Assembly (NCBI RefSeq): GCF_001636315.1
Contig: NZ_KV440949.1
Span: forward strand, 5,164,084 to 5,228,083
Direction of reading: 5' to 3'
Origin: Neobacillus mesonae
Lineage (GTDB): Bacteria > Bacillota > Bacilli > Bacillales > Cytobacillaceae
DNA: 64,000 nt
Positions 7,128-15,343 of this stretch are shown piece by piece. The translations under genes were made by a program, and so were the position numbers. Under the pieces are notes generated by a model, which did not search any database, was not told the DNA's origin, and worked only from the letters and a program-made list of their open reading frames with translations. Every line of letters starts with the position of its first letter. Within the stretch, counting starts at the first letter, position 1.

Positions 7128-9476
7128 TTGAAAAGATGTGATAAAAACATGATACAGCATAATCAGAATTCAAACATGTCTGAGCAAATACAGCAATGGG
7201 AACAAGAAATACTCGAGAATGGTACGGTCAAATCTGAAAACCAGCTTGTTTCAGCAATAAGCGAGGAAAAGAATCCTTTTGTTTTATCTAGTTTATTGAC
7301 ATTGGCTGCACGTTTAAGAATCAACCGTCGTAAAGAAGATACTCTTGCTTATAAATGGCTTGATCAAGCCGTTAAGCTTAATCCTAATAATCACAAAGCA
7401 ACGGAACTCATGCTCCGTTCGGATTGGGGTAAGCTTAGAAACCTGCTTTCACCGCTTACGTTTCCTTCCATAAGAGAAACGGATAACCGAACAGCTAAAA
7501 AGAAAATAGCAGAGGAATACATAGCCATTTGCCAGCAATTTTTAGCGAATGCTGGAGATGAACTTCTAGAATTACAGGATAAAGTAGATCTTGTTTCAAC
7601 GATGATGGATCAAGAGCTATTTAAAAAGCTCCAGCAGCTGTACAATTTGCTCACTTCCATCATTGAAGAAGCAGACAATTTATTAAAGGCTGCCGAGGAA
7701 TATGAACAATCCATTATTGGGGTGTTCCATACTGCCGTTTACTATGAAAGTTTAAAACAGCATTTAACGCAGCTTGGTAAACTAAAGCAGGCATGGGAAC
7801 AGCTCTTTATTGAAACAAAAGCGCACACTTCAGCTGCTGCTCCAACTGCCTTAGAACTGATGAACGAAATGATTGGGATGGAATCCGTTAAAAAGAGAGT
7901 GAACGATTTTTATCAATTTTTAAAATACCAAAAGCAACGAAAAGAATTAGGCTTTACGATTAAGGATGAACTTAGTCTGAATGTCGTCTTAACTGGAAAC
8001 CCCGGTACCGGGAAAACCACTCTCGCGCGGCTTATGGCAAAAATCTATCATGAGCTTGGCGTCCTGCCGCGTGAAGAGGTAGTTGAAACGAACCGTTCCC
8101 AGCTCGTGGGTGCGTTTGTTGGTCAAACAGAGGAAAATGTTCGGACCATGGTAGAACGTTCTCTAGGCGGGGTTCTGTTCATTGATGAGGCATACAGTTT
8201 AAAGCGGGAGGGGCAGTCAGGGAATGATTATGGACAAACGGCCGTTGACACGCTTGTCTCCCTTATGACAAGTAATGAATATGGCGGGAAAGTTGCAGTG
8301 TTCTTAGCCGGGTATCCTGATGAAATGCGTACGTTTTTAGATGCGAACCCAGGGCTCAGGAGCCGCTTTCCACAATCCAACTTCATTCATTTGCCAGATT
8401 ACACCAACGATGAGTTAATTGAAATTGGAGAAAAAACAGCCCGGGAAAATGACTATTATTTAACAGAGGAAGCCAGGATTGAGTTAAGACACCGTCTAGA
8501 ACAAGAACGGGTGGACGATACATTTGGAAACGCCCGTACCGTAAGCAATATAGTGTTGGATGCGATTTTTAAAAAAGGTTCGGAAAATAAAGGCAGCCAA
8601 GAGCTTATGGACTACATGATTTTAAATAAAGCAGACTTCATTGTTGAGCAGCAAGAAACAGCGGATTCACCGCTTGAGCAGCTTAACAGGTTAGTGGGAT
8701 TGGATTCTTTAAAGGCGGAACTTTTGACTTTGTTTTCATTTGTCAAAATGCAGCAATTTAGACGCAGCAAAGGCTTGCCGGCAGTGCCAATTCAGCTGCA
8801 CTCGGTGTTCACTGGGAACCCCGGAACCGGAAAAACAACAGTTGCGAAAATTTATGCAGAATTATTAAAGGAATGCGGAATTTTAAAAAGAGGGCATCTT
8901 GTTGTCACTAGCAGAGCCGATTTTGTGGCTGGATATGTTGGCCAGACAGCCGGGAAAACAAAGAAAAAAATCAGGGAAGCGCTCGGAGGAGTGTTATTTA
9001 TTGATGAAGCCTATTCCCTTCTCGGGTCAACAGCTGGTGATTTCGGCAAAGAGGTTATTGATACTTTAGTGGATGAAATGACGAAGCATAATGAAAATCT
9101 AGTCGTAGTCCTGGCAGGTTATCCCAATGAAATGGATCAGCTGCTTGAAAGTAATCCCGGGCTTCGTTCGAGGTTTAAAAAGTTCTTATTCTTTCCTGAT
9201 TATTCTTCTCAAGATATGCTCGAGATAATGATTTCTTATGCTGCAGGCTATCAATATCAAATAACGGCAGAAGCAAAGAATCTGCTTCTTCATTCAATGG
9301 AAAAAGAACAATTTAAGGGAAATGGGCGGTTTGCGGTAAATTTGGTTGATGCCATGATTCAAGCTCAGGCGGCTCGATTAATGGAAAGCGGAGACAATTT
9401 CCAGGACCCTCAACTTTTTGAACAAGCGTTACTTTTAGAAGCTTCGGATGCTTCGGCAGCATTGGCTAAAATTTAA
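7128..9476 (+). CDS. Double AAA ATPase of the CbbX/SpoVK type with helical N-terminus
   Basis: The 782-residue protein has a helical N-terminal region (about 1-240, with TPR-like helices near residues 55-85) and two AAA modules. Each module carries Walker A GNPGTGKTT (near residues 290 and 563) and Walker B GGVLFIDEAYSL, followed by the conserved LAGYP sensor region and a PGLRSRF arginine-finger segment. Both modules are intact. The family remodels protein complexes; the SpoVK branch acts in spore formation. A tandem arrangement is unlike single-module SpoVK. I use TTG at 7128, five bases after AAAGGGG; ATG 7149 is possible. The neighbouring ssp and tlp genes hint at sporulation expression, which is inference. 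Confidence 0.85.
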   Translation: MKRCDKNMIQHNQNSNMSEQIQQWEQEILENGTVKSENQLVSAISEEKNPFVLSSLLTLAARLRINRRKEDTLAYKWLDQAVKLNPNNHKATELMLRSDWGKLRNLLSPLTFPSIRETDNRTAKKKIAEEYIAICQQFLANAGDELLELQDKVDLVSTMMDQELFKKLQQLYNLLTSIIEEADNLLKAAEEYEQSIIGVFHTAVYYESLKQHLTQLGKLKQAWEQLFIETKAHTSAAAPTALELMNEMIGMESVKKRVNDFYQFLKYQKQRKELGFTIKDELSLNVVLTGNPGTGKTTLARLMAKIYHELGVLPREEVVETNRSQLVGAFVGQTEENVRTMVERSLGGVLFIDEAYSLKREGQSGNDYGQTAVDTLVSLMTSNEYGGKVAVFLAGYPDEMRTFLDANPGLRSRFPQSNFIHLPDYTNDELIEIGEKTARENDYYLTEEARIELRHRLEQERVDDTFGNARTVSNIVLDAIFKKGSENKGSQELMDYMILNKADFIVEQQETADSPLEQLNRLVGLDSLKAELLTLFSFVKMQQFRRSKGLPAVPIQLHSVFTGNPGTGKTTVAKIYAELLKECGILKRGHLVVTSRADFVAGYVGQTAGKTKKKIREALGGVLFIDEAYSLLGSTAGDFGKEVIDTLVDEMTKHNENLVVVLAGYPNEMDQLLESNPGLRSRFKKFLFFPDYSSQDMLEIMISYAAGYQYQITAEAKNLLLHSMEKEQFKGNGRFAVNLVDAMIQAQAARLMESGDNFQDPQLFEQALLLEASDASAALAKI

Positions 9477-9498
9477 TAGAAAAAGGGGAAAACTTGGA

Positions 9499-9927
9499 AT
9501 GGAAGACTTTTTTGTATCAACAAGAGAAATACAGCTTTATTATGCGGATACGGATATGATGGGTGTCATTTATCATGCCAATTATTTAAAGTATTTTGAA
9601 TTAGGCAGAACCGCACTAATTGAAGACATTGGCTATAGTTATGTGGCGATGGAGGAAGCTGGTTATTTCGCACCTGTGTATGATGTTCAAGTTACCTATA
9701 AGAAGGCGCTGCGTTACGGTGATCAGGCTTATGTGAAGACTTGGGTGGCACATAATGACGGGATTAAAACAATATACGGTTATACAATCATTAATGGTAA
9801 CGAGGAAGTATGTGCAGAGGGAACGACAACTCATATTATTGTAAAGAAAGATAACTTTAGACCTACCTCATTTAAAAAGGCTTTTCCGGACTGGTATTTG
9901 AAATATGAGGATATAAAGAAAAAATAG
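9499..9927 (+). CDS. Acyl-CoA thioesterase, YbgC/FadM family (YneP)
   Basis: The 142-residue hotdog-fold enzyme carries the family signature YYADTDMMGVIYHANYLKYFE, including the catalytic aspartate (DTDMMG) and the HANY segment. It hydrolyses acyl-CoA or hydroxybenzoyl-CoA-like thioesters in the cytosol. The longer open frame begins inside the AAA gene; ATG at 9499 with AAAAGGGGAA eight bases upstream is the natural start. It is the first of three tightly packed genes (yneP, yneQ, yneR) conserved in Bacillus. Confidence 0.92.
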   Translation: MEDFFVSTREIQLYYADTDMMGVIYHANYLKYFELGRTALIEDIGYSYVAMEEAGYFAPVYDVQVTYKKALRYGDQAYVKTWVAHNDGIKTIYGYTIINGNEEVCAEGTTTHIIVKKDNFRPTSFKKAFPDWYLKYEDIKKK

Positions 9928-9951
9928 ATATTGGAATAAGGGGTGGCCCGG

Positions 9952-10242
9952 TTGGCATTCGGAATTAAAAAACGGGATGTAAACGAATGGAAAAGGAAAA
10001 TTGACCGTGGTGAAATTGCCTTTTTAACTCATTACTGGCTTGATGACCGGTTTCCAGGCTGTAAAACGGTTACGAAGGTCGGATGTAATGATCTTCAGAA
10101 ATTAGCATCTTGGGGTCGGAAATATGGTCTTAAGAAAGAGTGGATTCACCATCGAAAGGATGGCTACTCACATTTTGATTTACTAGGGGAGCGGCAACGG
10201 GAAATTTTACAGCGGGAAGGATTACTTGAATATATTTGGTGA
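9952..10242 (+). CDS. YneQ family protein, unknown function
   Basis: The protein of about 96 residues is small and basic, with FLTHYWLDDRFPGCKTVTKVGC and a C-terminal GERQREILQREGLLEYIW. I recognise it as the YneQ family by neighbourhood and pattern; no biochemical role is known to me. TTG at 9952 gives MAFGIKKRD and sits eight bases after AAGGGG; a GTG at 9943 in the same frame overlaps that ribosome site and is less likely. It is followed after 14 bases by the selenoprotein yneR. Confidence 0.8.
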   Translation: MAFGIKKRDVNEWKRKIDRGEIAFLTHYWLDDRFPGCKTVTKVGCNDLQKLASWGRKYGLKKEWIHHRKDGYSHFDLLGERQREILQREGLLEYIW

Positions 10243-10256
10243 TAGGTTGTGATGAA

Positions 10257-10547
10257 ATGTTCAAAATGACAGAACCGGCTTATAAGGTTATAAAAAATGC
10301 AATGGAAACCGAGAAGAAAGCAAGCGACGAAGTCTTATTTGTACGGCTTAGCATGGGTGTTGGTTGAGGCGGGCCCAAATTAAATCTGTCTCTGGAAGAG
10401 CGGAAAATACAAGGTGATCTTACGTTTGATTTCGAAGACATCACCGTTTTAATTCATGAAAAAGACTATGTGTACTTTGACCATACGAAACTTGATTATG
10501 TTGAAGATGTTATGGGCAGAAGGAAATTCCAACTTTTAATAATCTAA
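10257..10547 (+). CDS. HesB-like (YneR) selenoprotein with in-frame UGA
   Basis: Reading through TGA at 10365-10367 gives a continuous 96-residue HesB/IscA-like protein: MFKMTEPAYKV at the start, LSMGVG-U-GGPKLNL around residue 37, then DFEDITVLIHEKDYVYFD and a normal TAA stop. The U replaces the cysteine usual at this GCGGP site in YneR homologues. Coding character and homology continue on both sides of the TGA. A SECIS-type hairpin follows at 10385-10404, and selA is in the same window. Starts at 10257 or 10266 are both possible; the ribosome site is weak. A-type Fe-S scaffold or redox roles are assigned to the wider family; the specific role is unknown. The alternative, a premature stop in a pseudogene, is less likely. 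Confidence 0.85.
10385..10404 (+). promoter_or_regulatory. Bacterial SECIS element
   Basis: UCUG pairs with CGGA (one U-G pair), a single U at 10389 is bulged, CUCU pairs with AGAG, and the apical loop is GGA (10394-10396). A bulged U below a short stem capped by a loop starting with G is the SelB-recognition pattern known for bacteria. The apical G is 26 bases after the UGA, within the usual range. Confidence 0.75.
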
Positions 10548-10583
10548 AAAAACGGAGCGTTCCCATAAGGAAAGCTCCATTTT
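10546..10583. terminator. Bidirectional terminator after yneR
   Basis: GGAGC-g-TTCC / GGAA-a-GCTCC stem at 10554-10578 flanked by A-run and T-rich sequence, between convergent genes. Confidence 0.7.
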
Positions 10584-10750
10584 CACGTCAATTTCTCAAG
10601 AAAATCAATCAATTCATCAAAATTTTTCGTAACCTGAACCAATGTATTTCCGTCTGCATCAGACGAAAATAACTCTATCATAAATTCATTGGGATCCTGA
10701 CTATCAGTCACATATGTTGTAAATAAGTACTCCTGTGATACAGTTTTCAT
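10583..10750 (-). CDS. Small acidic protein, unknown function
   Basis: The 55-residue product (MKTVSQEYLFTTYVTDSQDP at the start) is acidic with alternating strand-like segments and a terminal helix. No family is recognised. The ATG at 10750 is preceded by GGGGGGTT; a longer frame from 10774 would overlap that ribosome site and is unlikely. It lies between the yneR terminator and plsY. Confidence 0.65.
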   Translation of the reverse strand: MKTVSQEYLFTTYVTDSQDPNEFMIELFSSDADGNTLVQVTKNFDELIDFLEKLT

Positions 10751-10895
10751 TTGGAACCCCCCAGTTGAATGCATTATCTTACTTTCATTTTAAAATAAAA
10801 TATACGGATTGAATGGGAGGATTATGAACTTTTTATGAAATTAATTTAAGTTTTTACCTACTAAAAAAATAGTAAAAAAATAGCCGTAACATTCG

Positions 10896-11495
10896 CTACA
10901 GCCATTTGATCTTTGGTTCTGTTTTATTGAGAATTCGTTTAATATTGGTGCGGTGCCGGTATATCACAAATGATGCCATTAGGATAATCACAATGAACAG
11001 CGGAAAATCCCATTTGTGGAAGATACCATCAATCAGCACATAAAGAACGCCTACAACTCCAGCGATCATCGAGGATAAGGAAACATATTTACTTATGTAT
11101 AAACTAATAAAGAATGCCAGAACCAGCGTAATAAATAATAACGGTTCGTAGCATAAAATGACACCTCCGGAGGTTGCAACTGCTTTCCCGCCGCGAAAAC
11201 CGGCAAAGATAGGATAGGTGTGGCCAATAACAGCGAACACTCCCGCTAACAATGGGTGCATATCAACCGCTAATAGGGCTGGTAATGCGGTTGCAAGCGT
11301 CCCTTTTAGAATATCAGCAAGTGTCACCGCTAATCCGGCTTTTACGCCTAATGTACGAAACGTATTTGTTCCCCCTAAATTTCCGCTCCCGTGTTCCCGG
11401 ATATCGGTTTTATAAAACACTTTCCCGACAATTAAGCCTGAAGGAATGGATCCTAGTAAATAAGCAAGAACTAAGATAGCGATAAATTGAATCAT
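10896..11495 (-). CDS. plsY: Acyl-phosphate:glycerol-3-phosphate acyltransferase
   Basis: PlsY is an integral membrane enzyme that acylates glycerol 3-phosphate with acyl-phosphate, starting phospholipid synthesis. The 199-residue product has about five hydrophobic segments and the three family motifs: GSIPSGLIVGK, the HGSGNLGGTNTFRTLG loop, and GFRGGKAVATSGG. The length is normal. Orientation opposite to yneR and yneT is as in B. subtilis (yneS). Confidence 0.97.
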   Translation of the reverse strand: MIQFIAILVLAYLLGSIPSGLIVGKVFYKTDIREHGSGNLGGTNTFRTLGVKAGLAVTLADILKGTLATALPALLAVDMHPLLAGVFAVIGHTYPIFAGFRGGKAVATSGGVILCYEPLLFITLVLAFFISLYISKYVSLSSMIAGVVGVLYVLIDGIFHKWDFPLFIVIILMASFVIYRHRTNIKRILNKTEPKIKWL

Positions 11496-11770
11496 TGCGA
11501 AATAACTCCTTTAACTAAAGATCAAGCTATTTTATTTTACACCATGAAATAAGGAAAATCACCATTTGATTTTTCGTATATCATTTACGGAAAAGAAAAT
11601 TTGTATGTTTAGGGTCAAATTTATTACAAAAGTATGGAGAATTTTCAAACCATTTGTTACATCGTTCCAACCTTAGTATCGTGATTCCCAAAATTAGGCT
11701 AAAATAAAAGCAAAAAGCAGGTCATTTCCCTAATAAGAATGATCGGTTTGGAGAAAAAGAGGTGATTTTT

Positions 11771-12595
11771 ATGAATACTCAACATGATATTGATTATCGT
11801 GCATTAGCGGAAAAATATGAGGCAATAAATCGATTGCTAGAAGAACGAATTCAGGAAGAAATCGCTAAGAATCGTGAGAAGGAACAAATTATCATCCAGC
11901 ATGCCCGACTGGCGGCAATGGGGGAAATGATGTCCTGCATCAGCCATCAATGGCGCCATCCGTTAAACAGATTATTGCTTTTAGTTGAGGATGTCCGAGA
12001 TGCTTTGGAATTTGGGGAAATTAATGAATCTTACATTGACCGTTTTACACGGGAGAGTATAATCCAAATTCAGGATATGTCACAAACCATCAATGAGTTT
12101 CGCAAATTTTACAAACCAAACATAGAAAAAAGCACTTTTTCAGTCGGTGATGCCATTGAAGAAGCTTTATCAATTTTTTCACAAAGCTTAAAAAATCATG
12201 GAATTACTGTAGCGTTTGAAAACAGGGGCCAGCAGATTGCTTACGGATATCCGAATGGTTTCAGCCAGGTGGTACTGAACATTTTAGCCAATGCCCGTGA
12301 CGCATTCGTTTTGAAAGAAATACCTAATCGGCAAATCCAAATTACAATCAACGAAACGAATGAGCTTATTATCGCAGAATTTACGGATAATGCCGGTGGA
12401 ATTGAATCCGCATTTATGGAAAAGGTGTTTGATGTTCATTTCACAACAAAGCCGCACGGATCAGGATTAGGGTTGTATATGACACAGATGGTTTTAGAAA
12501 AAATGGACGGACATGTGTCTGTCGAAAATATCTGCGGCGGTGCTCGTTTTAGTCTATCGCTCCCAAAGGCAGTCTCTATGGCCAAACAGGCATGA
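11771..12595 (+). CDS. Orphan cytosolic sensor histidine kinase
   Basis: The 274-residue protein has an N-terminal coiled coil (about residues 10-45), a dimerisation/phosphoacceptor segment ARLAAMGEMMSCISHQWRHPLN with the H-box histidine in ISHQW, and an HATPase domain with N-box NILANARDAF, G1 FTDNAGGIE and G2 GSGLGLYM. There is no membrane segment or PAS domain. No response regulator gene is adjacent. GTG 11762 is in frame, but it overlaps the AAAGAGG ribosome site; ATG 11771 has eight-base spacing. Its signal is unknown. Confidence 0.88.
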   Translation: MNTQHDIDYRALAEKYEAINRLLEERIQEEIAKNREKEQIIIQHARLAAMGEMMSCISHQWRHPLNRLLLLVEDVRDALEFGEINESYIDRFTRESIIQIQDMSQTINEFRKFYKPNIEKSTFSVGDAIEEALSIFSQSLKNHGITVAFENRGQQIAYGYPNGFSQVVLNILANARDAFVLKEIPNRQIQITINETNELIIAEFTDNAGGIESAFMEKVFDVHFTTKPHGSGLGLYMTQMVLEKMDGHVSVENICGGARFSLSLPKAVSMAKQA

Positions 12596-12668
12596 GCTTA
12601 TAATTTGAGTAAATTTCATAGATTCAGGTAAAATATAGTAAAATAGACTGTATTAGGAGATGGAATCT

Positions 12669-13088
12669 ATGACGATTAAAAATCCAAGCCGCGAGGAAAT
12701 TAAAGATATTTTGCAAAAAGCCAAAGTGATTGCTGTGGTCGGCTTAAGCAGCAACCCTGACCGAACCTCCTATCAAGTATCTGCCGCAATGCAAAAAGCG
12801 GGCTATGAGATTATTCCGGTCAATCCTACAATTGATGAAGCACTTGGGGTAAAAGCTGTTGCTACATTGAAGGATATCGAAGGCCATATTGATATTGTGA
12901 ACGTATTCCGTCGTTCCGAGCAGCTGTTCGATGTGGCGAAAGAATTCGCTGAGATTGACGCCGATGTTTTTTGGGCTCAGCAAGGACTTGTGAATGAAGA
13001 GGCATATCAGTACTTAAAAGAAAAGGGTTATACTGTGATTATGGACCGCTGCATCAAGGTGGAGCATGCCATAACAAGGGCGATATAA
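12669..13088 (+). CDS. CoA-binding domain protein (YneT)
   Basis: This 139-residue Rossmann-fold protein belongs to the CoA-binding family seen at the N-terminus of succinyl-CoA synthetase alpha. VIAVVGLSSNPDRTSYQVSA is the nucleotide-binding loop, and VEHAI is near the C-terminus. Its function in Bacillus is not established. ATG 12669 lies eight bases after AGGAGA; the in-frame ATG 12660 overlaps that site. The gene precedes parE as in B. subtilis and ends at a terminator. Confidence 0.9.
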   Translation: MTIKNPSREEIKDILQKAKVIAVVGLSSNPDRTSYQVSAAMQKAGYEIIPVNPTIDEALGVKAVATLKDIEGHIDIVNVFRRSEQLFDVAKEFAEIDADVFWAQQGLVNEEAYQYLKEKGYTVIMDRCIKVEHAITRAI

Positions 13089-13094
13089 TGTTTG

Positions 13095-13126
13095 AAAAGC
13101 TGCCGGAAATCGAGGTAGCTTTTTTT
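13095..13126 (+). terminator. Terminator of yneT
   Basis: AAAAGCTGCC / GGTAGCTTTT stem (with one G-T type pair) continuing into a T-run. Confidence 0.85.
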
Positions 13127-13363
13127 ATATATCCGGCAAAAATACCTGAAAAAAGACGGTAAAAACTGTGTGCTTTTAAATTATCTATTTGCCAAATCGA
13201 AATAAATCGCTAAAATAAAGCATAGACTCGCTTCAAAGATATGATAAAATAAAATTGGCAAACATTCGTTCTGGAAGGAATAAAGAAACATCTGGCGAAT
13301 GATTAATTGAGACAGTATGTATTTAGTGTTAAGGTTTTTGCGTTGTATGAAAGGGGAATTTTA

Positions 13364-15343
13364 GTGGCACGAAATCAGCAAGCTTTTGAATATAATGATG
13401 ATGCCATTCAAGTACTCGAGGGACTGGAAGCTGTTAGGAAACGTCCCGGTATGTACATTGGCAGCACAGACTCACGGGGGCTTCATCATCTCGTTTATGA
13501 GATTGTCGATAACTCCGTTGATGAAGCGCTTGCAGGATATGGCGATCAGATCATTGTTAAAATACACAAAGATAACTCCATCAGCGTCATCGATAAAGGA
13601 CGCGGATTTCCTACAGGAATGCATAAATTGGGAAAACCGACTGCGGAGGTCATTCTCACGGTACTTCATGCCGGCGGGAAATTCGGCCAGGGCGGTTATA
13701 AAACGAGCGGCGGCTTGCACGGTGTCGGCGCCTCTGTTGTTAACGCGCTGTCTGAATGGCTGGTCGTCACGATTAAACGAGACGGCTTCATCTACGAGCA
13801 GCGTTTTGAAAATGGCGGTAAACCGGTCACAACACTTGAAAAAATCGGAAAAACCAACCAAACCGGTACGACCATTCACTTTAAGCCTGATCCATCTATT
13901 TTTTCAACCACCACCTTTAATTTTGAAACATTATGCGAGCGTCTGCGCGAATCAGCATTCCTGTTAAAAGGGTTGAAAATGGAAATTATCGACGCACGTA
14001 ATGACTTTCATGAAGTATTTCATTATGAAAATGGGATTGAAGCATTTGTCGAATATTTAAACGAGGAAAAAGATGTCCTTCATCCTGTAGTCAGCTTTGA
14101 AGGTACGCAAAATGACATTGAAGTAGAGTTTGCTTTCCAGTTTAATGACGGCTATTCAGAAAACATGCTCTCCTTTGTTAACAATGTCCGCACCAAGGAT
14201 GGCGGTACACATGAGGTAGGCACGAAAACTGCAATGACTAGGGCATTTAATGATTATGCCCGAAAAGCGGGACTTTTGAAGGAGAAGGATAAAAACCTGG
14301 ACGGGTCAGATATCCGCGAAGGTTTATCTGCCATCGTTTCGGTCCGTATTCCGGAAGAACTGCTGCAGTTTGAGGGTCAGACCAAGGGGAAACTTGGAAC
14401 AAGTGAGGCAAGATCCGCTGTTGATGCCATTGTTTCAGAGCATCTATCCTATTTCTTAGAGGAAAATCCGGATATTAGCTCGCTCTTGATTAAGAAATCA
14501 ATTAAAGCCTATCAAGCCCGCGAAGCAGCTAGAAAAGCACGGGAAGATGCCCGAAGCGGAAAGAAACGCAAACGCTCTGAGGCCTCCTTATCAGGAAAAT
14601 TAACTCCGGCGCAGTCACGGAATCCACAAAAAAATGAACTCTACCTCGTTGAGGGTGATTCCGCGGGCGGATCGGCAAAACAAGGCCGTGACCGCCGCTT
14701 CCAAGCCGTATTACCGCTAAGAGGTAAAGTTATCAACACAGAGAAGGCCAAGCTGTCCGATATTTTTAAAAATGAGGAAATCAATACGATTATCCACGCG
14801 ATCGGTGCTGGCGTCGGGTCTGATTTTTCAATAGAAGATATTAACTATGATAAGATTATTATCATGACAGATGCCGATACGGACGGAGCCCATATTCAAG
14901 TCCTTTTGCTTACATTCTTTTACCGGTATATGAAGCCGTTGGTAGAGGCCGGTCGAGTATTTATTGCCCTGCCGCCGCTTTATAAGGTTAGCCGCGGAAC
15001 TGGCAAGAAAGAAATCATTGAATATGCTTGGAACGAAGATGAATTGCAGGCGGCGATTAAGAAGGTCGGCAGAGGCTATATAATCCAGCGTTACAAAGGA
15101 TTAGGTGAAATGAATGCCGATCAGCTTTGGGAAACAACAATGGATCCCGAAACTCGTACGCTGATCCGTGTGAAAATCGACGATGCCGCACGTGCCGAGC
15201 GTCGGGTGACTACGCTGATGGGTGATAAGGTTGAACCCCGCCGTAAGTGGATTGAAAGCAATGTGGCCTTTGGTTTAGAAGAAGATGATACGATTTTAGA
15301 AAATGAGAATATAAGTGTTTCTGAAGGAGGTTATGAAGGATGA
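13364..15343 (+). CDS. parE: DNA topoisomerase IV subunit B
   Basis: This ATPase subunit of topoisomerase IV separates replicated chromosomes. The product of about 659 residues shows the GHKL ATPase motifs EIVDNSVDEALAG, KGRGFPTGMH and GGLHGVGASVVNAL, and the TOPRIM motifs LVEGDSAGGSAKQGRDR and MTDADTDGAH. GTG at 13364 with AAAGGGG upstream gives the family start MARNQQAFEY; an in-frame upstream extension to 13307 lacks support. It overlaps parC by four bases (ATGA), indicating coupled translation. Confidence 0.97.
   Translation: MARNQQAFEYNDDAIQVLEGLEAVRKRPGMYIGSTDSRGLHHLVYEIVDNSVDEALAGYGDQIIVKIHKDNSISVIDKGRGFPTGMHKLGKPTAEVILTVLHAGGKFGQGGYKTSGGLHGVGASVVNALSEWLVVTIKRDGFIYEQRFENGGKPVTTLEKIGKTNQTGTTIHFKPDPSIFSTTTFNFETLCERLRESAFLLKGLKMEIIDARNDFHEVFHYENGIEAFVEYLNEEKDVLHPVVSFEGTQNDIEVEFAFQFNDGYSENMLSFVNNVRTKDGGTHEVGTKTAMTRAFNDYARKAGLLKEKDKNLDGSDIREGLSAIVSVRIPEELLQFEGQTKGKLGTSEARSAVDAIVSEHLSYFLEENPDISSLLIKKSIKAYQAREAARKAREDARSGKKRKRSEASLSGKLTPAQSRNPQKNELYLVEGDSAGGSAKQGRDRRFQAVLPLRGKVINTEKAKLSDIFKNEEINTIIHAIGAGVGSDFSIEDINYDKIIIMTDADTDGAHIQVLLLTFFYRYMKPLVEAGRVFIALPPLYKVSRGTGKKEIIEYAWNEDELQAAIKKVGRGYIIQRYKGLGEMNADQLWETTMDPETRTLIRVKIDDAARAERRVTTLMGDKVEPRRKWIESNVAFGLEEDDTILENENISVSEGGYEG

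Noticed and set aside
10365..10367. TGA inside yneR read as a nonsense mutation or pseudogene
   Set aside because: The frame and family similarity continue on both sides, the position is the conserved cysteine, a SECIS-like hairpin follows and selA is present. Selenocysteine is the better explanation.
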